From the NCBI RefSeq assembly GCF_000213175.1, contig NW_009799100.1, positions 62,001 to 126,000 on the forward strand: a stretch of 64,000 nt of DNA, in the 5' to 3' direction. The notes below the pieces were generated by a model, which searched no databases, had not been told where the DNA came from, and saw only the letters and a list, made by a program, of their open reading frames with translations. Numbering within the stretch: the first letter of the stretch is position 1; each line of letters opens with the position of its first letter. The translations under genes and the position numbers were made by a program. This document shows positions 20,034-31,767 of this stretch, piece by piece. Source of the stretch: Neurospora tetrasperma FGSC 2508. Its lineage: Eukaryota; Ascomycota; Sordariomycetes; Sordariales; Sordariaceae.

Positions 20034-20824
20034 TGTGCTTATGCTGAGAGGTGAGGGGTATCGAGATAGGACGGAAGAAAAAAGGGTATCAAAACTGTTT
20101 GTGTCTATCTCATCCCCAAAGCCCAGTCTGAATGTGAATCAAACAAACGCCCAGTGAGAAGGAAAATGAAAGCAGTAGAAAGTGGAATGGAAGGGGGGGG
20201 GGTTCCGTTGTTGATTGGAAATCACAATCTGATAGAGGGGTCCCCGAATCCTTATCGCAACTGAATGTCAAAACATTTTTCTTCAGGCGGCGGCGGGCAC
20301 CCCGATCGCCGCTGGAGCAACCACAGGAAAAAAAAAGCAGTGGGGGGAGGGGCACAGGCCCACGAGATCTGCCAGACCCCAGTCTTGGCATTGTGACGCA
20401 CTTTTTCATCGCCAAGACTTACCGCTTACATAAGGCTGAACTCCCATCCTGTCTTCCCCACATTAACATTTCGTGGGCGGCAGGCGGGAGAGCACTCAGT
20501 GAGGCTCAACGTCCATACCACAACCACATGTCACAAGTCAGCATCACCACAGGTATAGACACGTAGTAAGAGAAACCGAATGGTACTGGTAAAGACAACA
20601 TACAGTCAATACATCTCATCGCTGCTACTGATACCGCTACAGTACACTATCCGTGACATACTGGCAAGTAACCATATAACGCTTGACGCTTGACCATCCC
20701 ACGTCAGTCAACTGCTGGCAGCCAAAAGACAACTTTTCCTTCATCATCCTGTACATCCCCCCTCTGCTATAACATCATCACCCTTGCAAAAAATCTCCGA
20801 TCCAAAGGCAACATTGGCAGACGC
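20034..20824. other. TTC27 upstream region / GYF gene 3' region
   Basis: Both neighbours are on the minus strand. A run of nine Gs is at about 20192 and a poly-A run near 20330. No gene was seen. Confidence 0.5.
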
Positions 20825-23800
20825 CTATTTCTTGCCCTTGCCCTTCTTGGCCTGAACAACTCGAAATCCAGGCACCGCAGCCATGGGATCCTCCTTGACT
20901 TGGCTCTGCGCGCCGTTACCACCCTTCTTGGCCACCTCGGACCAACCACCATTGCTAGAAGACATGGCGCCAGTGTTGGAATCCTTCTCGACAATGCCCT
21001 TGTCGGCGAGCTTGCGACGACGGACAAACTCCTCGGCAAAGTGGCGGCCATCCATGGTCGTGGAAAAGCCGTAGACACACTCCGAGAGAATGGACACGTC
21101 GAGGGGGAGCTCGAGGAGGGTAGAGGCAAAGGTTTCGACTGTGGGAAGCATTGTTAGTTACTTGTAGCAAAGAAAAGAAATGAGCAAAAGGGGGAGGACA
21201 TACTGTCATTAACACCGTTCAAACCCCTAGACAGCTCACGATGCAGCCACTTCTTGAACTCCTCCATAGCCACATTCTTGGCATCCTTGAGCGCGGCGGG
21301 CGCAGCCTTGGCCACAACCTTTGCAGCCGGGGTCACGGTAGTCTTGACAGGCGCAGTGCTAACAGGCCGGCTGGTCGCAGCCGGGCCAGTGGGAATCTTA
21401 ACCTTGCCACCCGCCCCAACAGTAGACCAACCGCCACCAACAGAAGAGGCCGCAGCAGCAGCAGCAGCAGCCTGAGCAGCAGCAGCCTGAGCAGCAGCGC
21501 CGGGAGTGACCATGCCGGGGGGAGCAGAGGGCGAGGAAGTCTTGCTAGCCAGGTCGGCATAACGCTTACCAAGGGCAGAACCAGAGATGACGCTGGCCTG
21601 CATGGCGGCCTCCTTGGCCTTCTGCTTGCGCAGCTCCTCCTCGCGCTGGATCTCGGCAAGGGTCTTCTTGGAGCCCGTGGTGGTGGTGGCGACCTTGGCA
21701 GCGGCAGGCTGCTTCCAGGGACTACCAGAAGCGGGGGCGCCGACGGGGGAACCAGTACCCCAGGTGCTGGTAGCGGGCAAACCAATGTGGGCAGCAGCAG
21801 CCGCCTTCTCGCGCTCACGGAGAGCGGCAGCCTCCTGCTCAAGAGCGGCACGACGAGCGGCAGCGGCCGCTTCTTCCTTCTTGGCAGCCTTCTTGGCCTC
21901 GGCCTCCTGAATCTCCTTCAGGCTGGGGCCCTTCTGAGTCTCGGTGCCGGCCCAGGGAGCGGTAGGGGGAGGGGCAAGGACGGAAGCATCAGACGTGGTG
22001 TCGGGAGTGCCAGAACCAGAGCGCTCGCCGTATCTAGCAGGGAGCTGCGAGGCAGGACGTTGAGCAGTGGGGGCAGCAAGAGGCGTGTTAGCCTGGGGAG
22101 GAGGAGGGAAGGGCATGGGAAGGCCCGAAGCAGCGGCCTGCTGAGCAAGCTTAGCAGCATTGTTCTCGGCCTGAGTCTTTCTGATCTTCTCGGTTAAGGA
22201 AACCTCGACTTGGGGAGCGGCCTCCTTAGCAGCGGGAACCTCCTTAGTCTCCTGAGTCTGCTTCTTGGAAGGCTTGACAGTCTCCTGGGCCGGGGCGGCA
22301 GCAGCCTTGGGGTCCTCATTGGGCTTGGGAGCTTCCTCCTTCACCTCCTGGAGGACTTCCTGGGCAGCAGCAGCACTGGCCTGGGCGGCGGCCTCCTCAG
22401 CATCGTGCTGGGCGCGAAGCTCGTGGAACTCCTTGAGCTTAGTGTTGAAACCCTGCTCGTCATTGCGGAGCTGATCGACGGAAGGGAGGTTGCTGCGGAG
22501 AGACGAGTTGTCGCCGATGGGGGCGCCAATGGGTTGGGCAGGAAAGGAGCCAGGGAGACCACCATTGGCCTGCAAGTTAGCCAGCAACTGGCGCTCACCC
22601 AAGTTCAGGTCAGAAGCGAAGAGATCGGGACCCAAGCCGGGCTGGGCAGGGGCCTGACCCAGGCTAACGGGAGCCTCGAAGAAGCCGGAGTTGGGGCCAA
22701 TAGCGCCGATGGGAGGCTGCGGCATACCAATGGGGGAAGTAATGCTGCCAAAGCTAGGCTGGCTCTGCAAGCTGTGGGCGCTAGAATGGTGGTGCAGAGC
22801 TCCGGGGATACCAGGCTGGAGAGGAAGACGGCCGAAGCTCTGATGATGATGCAGGAACTCCCGCTGCCTGGCGTGATACAACTGCTCTTCCTGCTTACGA
22901 CGCTCCAAGTCGTTCTGCTGAGCAGCGGTCAAGGTTCTGCCGAAAGACGGGAAAGCACCCTGAAGGGGAGGAATGGCCTCAGCAGCACCGCCGAGAGCGA
23001 AAGGACCGGCGGAAGGCGGGGGCCCGTGAGGAATGCCCATCTGAGGAACGAGGAAGGGCTCACGGGAGTTACCAATGCGCCGGATAAGCTGACCCAGAGG
23101 CTCAAAGTCAGGGTCCTCCACACGCTTGACACGGAGGTCAGGCGAAAAGAAGTTGGCCTTGTACCAGTCATTCATCTCCAAGCCAGAGAAAGGTCCCTGC
23201 ATCTGTCCTTGAGGATCCAGGTAGACCCAACGCATGCGATCAGGCATGACCATGGTACGCTGCTGCTGCTGACCAGGCTCGCCAGCCGTAGGGGTAGCCG
23301 AAAAGGCGGGGCCGGCCGCGGTGGCGGGGAAACCCGAAGAGGGCGCCGTAGACGTCAGACCAGGCTGGTGCTCGCCGCTTGTGAACGGCGACTTCATAGC
23401 ATCAGTACCGGGAAACAAGTCCTCAAAGGCACCTCTACCAGCTCTCATGGGGCTAGCGGCATCGCGAGGCTGAGTACCAATAGCACCACGTCCGATAGCA
23501 CCAAGAGGATTGGCCTGTCTAAGGTCCGGAACAGAATCACTCAGGTTCTCCTGCTCGTGGCCAGTATGCATCTGAGCCTGCATGGCGGGAGGGAACAAAG
23601 AGCTGAGCTTGTTAGCACGGCCAAGTCCCGATCCACCAGCAACGCCAAAACCACCAAGGCCACCAAAACCAGGAGATTGTAAATCACCAATAGGGCTGAA
23701 GATACTGGTTCCAAAAGCGCTGTTGAAGGGCTGTCTTTCGCGATCGGGAGTACCGACCGAAGGAGCAGTAGGCCATCCTCCGAGGGTGTTGACGGTCGGG

Positions 23801-25765
23801 AAGCCCTTGGCGCCAACACTCGAAGTTTGGCTGCGGTCGCTGCCATCAAAAGGGGCACCCCCAAAGGCGCGAGACAGGGTGCTAAAGTTGGACTGCGGCT
23901 CGGACCCGGCAGCGTTATGGGTAAGTCGATCGATCTCGGCGTCGTCATGGCCCTCATCGCCACGCTCGGCTAGCGGGCTGCGATACGGGTTCGTTTCAGA
24001 GGGGCTGGCGGGCCCGTTTCCCTGCTCGCTCTGGTTGTTGCCGAGATTGAGAGCCGACATGCCGAAATCGCCGCTGTTACCCTTGACAGGAGTATCGAAG
24101 ACGCCGCTGCGCTGGAGAGACGACGCGGGCGGACTGTTGTCCTGCGCCCCGCCGAGGATGGCGCTGCCGGTCAGACTGTCGTCAGGCCCAAAGGGGTCAG
24201 TATCAGTACGCTGGCGGGGTCTCCAACCACGGTTGGTATCAGTACCGGGAGCAGACTCGTTTCCCTTATTGGCAGCCACATTCTCGTTTGAGTCTTTGGG
24301 AATCAAATGGGCTAGACGACTACCCCCCGTGCCGCCGAAACGCTTTTCCCCGATCGCAGACGTGGTGTTCAAGGCAAAGCTACCAAAAGCACCGATGCCC
24401 GCGCCAGGGGTGGTCGCGGCGGGACCCCACAGCGAGGCAGAGCTGCCAAAGGCACTGGACCCAGCAGTATTGGACCTAGTGAGACCGAAGGGCTGCGTTC
24501 TCGTCGGAAGGGTCTCTTCGGCGGGTTCGTCGGCGATGGACTCCCTCAGATCGGTGTTCCGGCGAGGGAGCCAGGGATCGTCTCGAGGGAAACGGCCGGC
24601 AGTGGTCGGGGAGGCAACGGCCGAGCTCGGAAAGGGATTCGTGTCGACGGTCTCGCGGCGTCGGGTGGCGGGTCTCGAAGCAGTGGCGGGCGAAGCTGTG
24701 GAGAAGTTGCTCGTGTTGGCGCTAATGGAGGTCTTGCGTCCGCCGTTCTGTATACCCTGCACGCCCTCCTTGTTCTGCTGCTGGGGCGGCTTCAAGGTCG
24801 AGTTCACGTCGGTGGCAAACATGTCGCGCTCCTCCGCAGTCATGGGCTCGAGGCCGATGGGCTTGACGGTGCCGTTCGGATCCCAACAGACGGTAGGATC
24901 TTGGGGGACATGCGGGGAATCGCTGGTCTTGCCCCACACGCGCGAAGCTGTGCCGTTAGTCTGGTTGGGATTCCACGAGGGCGCAAAGAGGGACGACATG
25001 TCGATGTTGTTGGCTGCCTCGGCACTATGCTTGTAGATCTCGTAGAGTTCGTCCTTGGAGTAGCGGAGGGGACCCGTGTTCTGCTGCTGCTGGTGCTGGT
25101 CGGGCGCGGGAGGAGCGGGTTGCGAAGCGGCGCTGATGCTGTTGATGCTGTTGCTGTCTAGAGCGGGGTTCTGTGTGGCATCAGTCGGGTTGCTAGCGGC
25201 AGCAGACTGGTTGTTGAAGGGGGTGGTGGATGAGCGGCGGAAGGTTCTGGTGCCGTTCGAACGAGCCCTGGAGATGTGGTGACGTGTCAGCGGCTGGTGT
25301 TCAGTTCGTATTGAGGGTTGTTTTCACTAGCGATGATGCGATGGTAGGGATCAGAATGGAGGAGGATGGAGGGGTAGGGCAGGGTAGAGAGGAAAGAGAT
25401 AGACGTGTCTCGTGTCTGGCGAAGTGGGAAGATATTTCATCTATCTCTGCCCTGGTTTCTGCCACATGAGAAGGAAGAGATGGAAGAAGATGCCCCTCCG
25501 TCCTCATCTCTCTCTCTCTCTCTCTCTCCCTCTCCCCTCCACGCAAGAAGACAACTGGACCGGAGCTAGTACTGATCCATGCTTCAAGTGTAGATGGTGT
25601 ATACTGCATAGCATAGGTAGAGGTAGGTAGACATGGGCTGGATGCTCACCATTCGCCGCTGCCCGCACCTCGGACGGAATCGCCTCGGGCACCGGATCTG
25701 GCGTCTCCTCTGGTGGTTTGGCCGGCGGCCGCAGAGGCAAAGCTCGATGGTAGCTGCGTAGGCAT
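20825..25765 (-). CDS. GYF-domain protein (Smy2/GIGYF-like)
   Basis: Three exons, 25650..25765, 21204..25267 and 20825..21138, giving 1497 residues. Intron 1 is 382 nt (donor GTGAGC, joins GSGEW/ARSNG); intron 2 is 65 nt (GTATGT, CTAAC, CCACAG, joins GVND/IETFA). The GYF domain lies near residues 705-765: RMRWVYLDPQGQMQGPFSG and MNDWYKANFF carry the W, GPF and W-x-Y-x-x-x-x-F signature that binds proline-rich peptides. Most of the rest is disordered: Gln/Pro/Ala-rich with a charged coiled coil (EAEAKKAAKKEEAAAAARRA) near residue 1200. The C-terminal exon (SILSECVYGFSTTMDGRHF) is conserved in fungal members. Relatives act in mRNA decay, translational repression and ER-Golgi traffic. The short first exon is inferred from its family-like peptide MPTQLPSSFASAAAGQ and frame. 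Confidence 0.86.
25507..25528. repeat. (CT)n microsatellite
   Basis: About eleven CT units inside intron 1 of the GYF gene. On the transcribed strand it is a GA run. Confidence 0.75.
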
Positions 25766-27507
25766 CTTGATTGAGGAAGATGGTGATGATGAAAATGATG
25801 CTAGTGGTGGTGGTGACGGTGGACAACGTACTGCTCGTAGCGCGTGTGTGTGTGTGTGCGTGTGCAAAGCGAGGAGATTGTGGTAGTGGTGGTGGCGGTG
25901 GTGGTGGAGGTGGACGAGTGGAAAAAAGGTCAATTGACTGGACTTTGACTGACTTGGACTCTTGCGAAGAAAAGAAGTCTGCACTGGCGCTTGGCTTTGC
26001 TGAGACTGCGTGAGGAGCGAGGTCAGAGTTGGTGGGTGGGTGTCCAGTGTAAAAAGGCGTAAAATGCGACAATTATTCGCGGTGGGTTCAGGGCGAAAAT
26101 GGTGCAAAAGACTGGGGGATCCATACGGTAAATTTGTCACTGCTTGGTATCAAAGCTTGAAACTTTCGCGACTGGGGCGCCGGGGTTGCGCTTTGCAGAT
26201 TTCAGCACGCGGTGACTGGTGACGACGGTTTGCAAACTTTCAACGACGCCCCCCCATTGGCCCATGGTCGGATTGACCCAGTAATTTCGCCCGCTGAACG
26301 CCCCGTGTGCCGACTGGACTTTCCCCAGCGAGGCCGAGCTCTCCACCTTTTTCATCAGGAAACGTGACTTGGCCCGTGACGTCTTTGATTCGATTCGAGG
26401 CCTGGTCAGTTGTTGCTGATGTACCTCGCTAACAATTTGGTCCAACACACCCCACGATCCATCCATCATCCAAGGACCTCTTCTGTATCTCCTTTTCTCA
26501 TCGCTTGATGAAGTTGTTTCCTACCTCTCACACACACAATAGACGCCTTCTCTCCCCGCTCCCCCCGCCATCGTCAAAGCGTGTGCATACAATCTCCCAG
26601 GCAACATTCGAGGTTTATCCCGTCATGAGCTGCATGAACCACTCAAGCCTCACACAAGACTTGACAAACAGTGTAGTCACCACGCTTTGTTTACCTCTTC
26701 GCGAACTTTCGTAAACCCCTGAAACGCGTCTGGCCTTCGTGTTTGCGATTCTTTGGTCATGGTTACCTCACACATCAACACCACTAAAGCTGAGAGCAGT
26801 GTCCATGATACTCAGTGACTTCTCGTTATTTGCCCAGCCCCGGCCTGATTTTATTGCGATCTCGAAAAAGACACGCTCTCATTGGCCCGTCATACTGTTT
26901 CGAATAACCCTGGTTTTCTCGTCGCCGCTTCCCTGCCAGACATTGCTCGCAGATGGTCCTCCGACGTCGAGAGTCGCGGAACTGACTCAGGTCGAACCAA
27001 GATCCTCCTTCAACATCTCCCATGGTTGTGTCAAGTCAAGAACTACTACAGAGGATCTCATTCCTCGGATTATATTGTGTTTAACGAGCCAACAAGGGAA
27101 CCATCGACCTGACCGCTCATCACTAATTGTTATCGCATCATCCCCGCCAGACCGCAAGGCTGAACCAACAGATGATCAACAATCGATCAACCATACAACT
27201 CATGTTATGAACATGGGGTAACACCGCATCCCTCCGCGGTGCTACACTCTCATAAGAGGCCCATTGTCCAATGAACGGGTCTTACAGCCTCAGGAACCGT
27301 TCAAAGCTGACAGGGGACAGACACCAACCTTGTTGGTGCTTATCAATCTTCAGCCATCCCGTCGGCATCCTTCACGATAACCGAGCCCTTCCGTGCCTCG
27401 CGCTAACATAACCTTAACGACCAACAACCTTTTGCAGGGGAGGTTGATACGTCATGACGGTCATGTCATCCGGCATTTCCAAAATAAGCATCAATACTCG
27501 AGGGTGA
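25766..27507. other. GYF upstream region / DLH 3' region
   Basis: It holds the GYF promoter and leader, with a GT-rich tract at 25841-25865 and GGT repeats at 25880-25915. The longer ORFs here (such as 26739-27221 on the plus strand) show no domain and no splice context. No gene was seen. Confidence 0.5.
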
Positions 27508-28998
27508 TCACTCATCCGGCACCTCTCGAACCTTATATCCAAGCATCTTATTCGACTCAACCGCATTTTCATCCACCAACTTCTTCGCCGTCTCTACTCC
27601 GGCCACCGGGACACGATATTCGAACTTCTTTCCTCCCTCTCCCGGCTGTCCATCCGGCAACGCATACGGAAATGGTAGGTACTCGGGCAACAGTCCTAGC
27701 TGTCTGAGGACGGTCCCCTGGTCCCAAGCAATGTGCTCGTGGTATAACCTATCGCCGCGGACGTTGACGATGCTCGTGAACGGGATGCTTACCTTGCGGT
27801 GGGTTGGGGGGATGCCGGGGATTCTGCCCTTCCGTTAGACCTGCTGTTGCATGAAAGCGAAGGGAGACGCAGGCTGATACTCACAACCAATCAACCACCC
27901 TGTTGTGAGTAAAGTTGAACAAGAATTCATCAACAATCCGATCGATGCCCACCGTCCGGCTCACCAGTTCCAACTGCGCGTCTTTCGCATTACTGTGGAT
28001 GAAGTGGTCCCGATAAAACTTGGTCAAGTTTTCCCTCCCAATGCCACCCGTTAGCGTCGGGATGTGGTTGACGTAGGGCTGGTCAACCATGGTGGCCATG
28101 GTCTTGTCAACGCTGCGATCCTCAAACTCGTACTTTGTGTGCTCGTCCCAGATGGCTTCCAAGTCAAAGTAGGGTCCTCCAAGCAACGGCTTCATAAAGG
28201 CGAGGGAACGGGTGTGGGCGACGGAGGCGGCGCTTGAGTTGAACCCTACGCACCAAGGGAGTGCAAAGTAATCGAACATCTTCAAGTTAGGGTAGTAGTG
28301 ACCCTTGAAATTTTTGGGATCTTCCCCAAACATCTTGATTTCGCCCTCGGAGCGCTGGAAGACCGGGCTGGGTACGTGCGCGAGAATGGGGACTGAGGTA
28401 TCTCTTGCCCACAAGGGGTTAAAGGGGCCGTAGTATACGCAAGAGACAATGCGAGGGTTGGCGGCGAGGGCGGAGGCGATGCGGTCGGAGCCGCCTCCCC
28501 CGTGCACTAAATCAGTGGCATGCCACTCAGCTCATGCCGTCGCGGTGTTCGCCCACCTCGCTCCTGGTGCCTTTACAGTTCACAGCATCAGGGTACACAT
28601 GTCAAGTCGAGACCGAGAGCGACTAGAGGGTACTACTTACCAACAAGACCAACCTTCTCCACCCCCTCGCACTCCTTGACCTTCTCAAGTTCCGCCACTG
28701 CTCTCCTAAGCAAATCCCCAAAGTTCCCTGACGAATCCATGTCATCAAAAGTGACCTGCACAACCGCGTATCCCTCTTCAGCCCATTTCTTGAGCGGCCC
28801 GGGGTCTAGCGTTTTTGGGCTTTGGTCTTCATTGGCCTTTATGATACCATATTCGAGGGCGAAGTGGTTGGCAGACTCGACTCGCTTCGCACACGGCACG
28901 GCAAGGATTAATCCAGGTCCCGTTCCCCGACGAGTGAGCGGGGACTGGATGGTGATCTCCGGTGAGATTATGATGGGTTGGGCGTTAGGGAGTGACAT
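27508..28998 (-). CDS. Dienelactone hydrolase-like protein fused to a SnoaL-like domain
   Basis: Three exons, 28641..28998, 27885..28506 and 27508..27823, giving 431 residues. Introns are 134 nt (GTAAGT...TTTAG, joining GLVG/VHGGG) and 61 nt (GTGAGT, CTAAC, GCAG, joining VVDW/LIPGI). The N-terminal half is an alpha/beta-hydrolase of the dienelactone hydrolase type (GPGLILAVPC, EEGYAVVQVTFDD, AVAELEKVKECEGVEKVGLVG). The C-terminal half fits a SnoaL/NTF2-like fold: FYRDHFIHSNAKDAQLELVSRTVG, DEFLFNFTHNRVVDWL, and KVSIPFTSIVNVRGDRLYHEHIAWDQ. This fusion is seen in other ascomycetes, with unknown substrate. At the expected nucleophile position there is His in GVHGG instead of Cys or Ser, so hydrolase activity is doubtful. 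It diverges from the HET gene. Confidence 0.78.
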
Positions 28999-29532
28999 TT
29001 TCACCTTCTTCCCACAATGAACGGCTTGTATGGGTTCCGGATTGAGGACGGGATGTGGATGTGAACTCGGAACGGGGTCGGACGTTGGCAGTCGGGAAGG
29101 ATGACAGAATCGGAGTGAGATGCGTAGAAGAGGAACGGGGATCAGCCGGTCGCGGATCTTGGTGTTGGACTGTGAGAGATCCACGTTTCACACTGCTGGT
29201 TCGGCCAGATCCGTGACTTTCCCCGCTCACGTTGGATTGGCGGAGAGGGTTACATCCGAGTGGAAATGCGGTTGGCGGGTCATGACGGCCCGTCTCGATT
29301 GACCAACGGTTCATCGTGTTACGGTGGCGGTCCTTGACGACCTAGTGTGGCAGAGGTAGAGGTGGTAGTGTGGGGGTCAACAGCAGGAACACTGCCACTC
29401 GCTACTCCCTCTTTACACTACTATCTCTTGGAGAGGCTCTGAGGTTATCTTCGTCTCCTCTTCTCGCTTCCTCGCGGGCTTCATAACTCATAGCGACTAC
29501 AACAGTTTTCACTTTCCCCACGATTACACAAA
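28999..29532. other. Bidirectional promoter region (DLH-like and HET genes)
   Basis: 534 bp shared by two divergent genes. A TAGAGGTGG-type sequence is near 29359. No ORF or repeat stands out. Confidence 0.55.
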
Positions 29533-31767
29533 ATGATATGTTCGGTTTGTTCAAATTTGGCCCTTCAACTCAATACCAGACCTTTGTCTACCATCAGATT
29601 TTCAGAAACAAACCCTCACGGCTACCATGTATTCGTCTGGAAGACTGTCCGACAACTCCTCGAAGGCGATGCCTATCAAAAGTGCGACCTGTGCAAGGCG
29701 CTTGTCCGTGTCGTTACGTTGGACCGATTGAACGAATTTGTACAAACCAAAGAGACAAAAGAGCCAATTGTAGTCCAACCGCTAGAGTTGGATGAAATTT
29801 GGGCATGTGCCGATCCGCCTCCTGACATATTCCGACGGGCTACGTTCATTTTTCCAGATGATTTCGGGCAGTACATGTTTCCAATATGGCGAGGTAGGTA
29901 CACCTACCTACCTACCTCTACTTACCTGCAGTTGCACCTATCTCCCATCTTCGCAAGTTGTTCTGTTACTCGCATTGAATCTAACCATTTCCACCTACGT
30001 ACCTACCTACACTTAGAGCTTGCAACAGAGCAAAGCAGTTCGCCAACTTTGCTCGTGGGCAACTGTAACACCGTCCATCACTCTCCATCCCAAGAGGTTA
30101 CGGCTGGAACAAAACCTTTATCCCATCTCTTCAAGGGGGTGTGGTGGAATAGGCCTATTATGGACACCAGAGGACCAGAGACTGTTGCCCAAATGAGGTC
30201 TTGGCTGTGGCAGTGTGTCGACGATCATCCAAAGTGCAGAACCGCACTCTCGGGTGAAATATTTGGTTTTGGTTCCCAGAACTCATCCTTGGATGTGAGC
30301 AAGCTGCCTTTCCGGGTCCTTGACGTTGGGTCTCCAGGATCACTTCTTGTCAAACTCGTCGAAACCACCACGGAAACGCCCAGAGCTCCCTACGTTGCGC
30401 TCAGCCATTGTTGGGGTCCTCCAGACAAACAACCACTCAAGACTACGCTTCATACGATAGGGGATCACATGCACCCGGGTATCCCGCTTGATCGCCTTCC
30501 ACAAACTTTTGCGGACGCTGTGTGGGTCACCAGAGAGTTGGGAATCCGTTACCTATGGATTGACTCTCTGTGCATCATCCAAGACAGTCCGGCGGACTGG
30601 GAAACAGAGTCACAGAAGATGGGTTCCATCTACGAAGGGGCGACACTCACATTGGGAGCTGCGTATGCTCGCAATTCCTCCGAAGGGCTTTTCAAAGGTC
30701 TTCAGAGACCGGAGCCGGAGCAGATCGTCAAGGTCTACACGCACGTGGGAGGTCATTCAGACCCGGCATCCTTTGTAACCTGTTTTCTTGTCGTGCCGGA
30801 CTGGCCTGACAGCTCGCCGTGGTCCAACTGCCCCCTGGCCAAACGCGCTTGGGTGATGCAAGAATGGAGCCTCTCCCGCCGCTTTCTATGGTCTGAAGAG
30901 AAATCATTGTACTGGAAGTGTCGAGAAGCAAACAAGGTGGAACCCTACGTCGACGACCTGATTTTGGCTTGGTATGCATCTCATGGGGTCGACGACTGGA
31001 AAAGGTTGATGAGCTCCTATTCAGGGATGCAGCTCACTTATGAGACTGATAGACTGGTTGCCCTTCTTGGTATTGTAGCAGCCCTCAAAACCTATAAGAG
31101 GAAAGATTTAGAATACAATCGATTCGGCATATGGCTGGGAGCACGCGACACACTCGGCTCGCTATTATGGGAGATGAGCAACGACCTTGTTGACTCGCCC
31201 GGGCCGCGTCTTCCCGGGATCCCTTCCTGGAGTTGGGCATCTATAGTTGGCGATAAACGGTTTGCCAGCGTGTGGCCTCACGACACCGATCGGTACTATT
31301 ACGACAGCCGAGGTATAACTGCAAAAAACAACGGAACCGAGCTTCACCTTTGCGCACCGATAGGCGTGGTTCAGCTTTGTCTGTCGAAGAAATACACTGC
31401 GCATCCTGCAGCAGGGAAGGCAAGCCGTTATCGAAAAATGTCAATTTATTGCACAGACTCAAGGCTCAATGAACTTCGGAAAATGGGGAGCGTAACCCTC
31501 GACTATACGATTGACGTACGCAGTTGCCCTCCACCGTCTGCCTTCACGCGTCATGTCATTCCGTTCATCAGAATATGCGAAACCAGGAAAGTAATTGATT
31601 ATATGTTGGTCGTCGAACCTGCAACCATGGCAGATGGCAGGAAGGCCTATCGACGAGTAGGAATGGGTGCTGTTGAGAATATGTTGGGTCTTCCATGGAA
31701 TTCCGTGTTGGACTGCTGGAACAAGATTCTCTCTGAGATGAAGATGGAGGACATCGTCCTTGTTTGA
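29533..31767 (+). CDS. HET-domain (heterokaryon incompatibility) protein
   Basis: The frame is open over 744 codons, but a 123-nt stretch, 29894..30016, has a GTAGGT donor, a CTAAC branch site and a CTTAG acceptor, consists of TACC-type low-complexity DNA, and joins in frame (WR/ELATEQ). With it removed the product is about 703 residues. The N-terminus has paired CxxC motifs (CSVCSNL and CDLCKAL), common in this protein class. The HET domain follows: YVALSHCWG, LPQTFADAVWVTRELGIRYLWIDSLCIIQD, and SQKMGSIYEGATLTLGAA. HET domains trigger cell death when unlike individuals fuse. No NACHT, WD40 or other partner domain is attached, so its trigger is unknown. HET genes are numerous and polymorphic in these fungi. 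Confidence 0.88.
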   Translation: MICSVCSNLALQLNTRPLSTIRFSETNPHGYHVFVWKTVRQLLEGDAYQKCDLCKALVRVVTLDRLNEFVQTKETKEPIVVQPLELDEIWACADPPPDIFRRATFIFPDDFGQYMFPIWRGRYTYLPTSTYLQLHLSPIFASCSVTRIESNHFHLRTYLHLELATEQSSSPTLLVGNCNTVHHSPSQEVTAGTKPLSHLFKGVWWNRPIMDTRGPETVAQMRSWLWQCVDDHPKCRTALSGEIFGFGSQNSSLDVSKLPFRVLDVGSPGSLLVKLVETTTETPRAPYVALSHCWGPPDKQPLKTTLHTIGDHMHPGIPLDRLPQTFADAVWVTRELGIRYLWIDSLCIIQDSPADWETESQKMGSIYEGATLTLGAAYARNSSEGLFKGLQRPEPEQIVKVYTHVGGHSDPASFVTCFLVVPDWPDSSPWSNCPLAKRAWVMQEWSLSRRFLWSEEKSLYWKCREANKVEPYVDDLILAWYASHGVDDWKRLMSSYSGMQLTYETDRLVALLGIVAALKTYKRKDLEYNRFGIWLGARDTLGSLLWEMSNDLVDSPGPRLPGIPSWSWASIVGDKRFASVWPHDTDRYYYDSRGITAKNNGTELHLCAPIGVVQLCLSKKYTAHPAAGKASRYRKMSIYCTDSRLNELRKMGSVTLDYTIDVRSCPPPSAFTRHVIPFIRICETRKVIDYMLVVEPATMADGRKAYRRVGMGAVENMLGLPWNSVLDCWNKILSEMKMEDIVLV

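Noticed and set aside
21241-25036. Long plus-strand ORFs (318, 490 and 484 codons) opposite the GYF gene
   Set aside because: Antisense shadows of a low-complexity coding exon.
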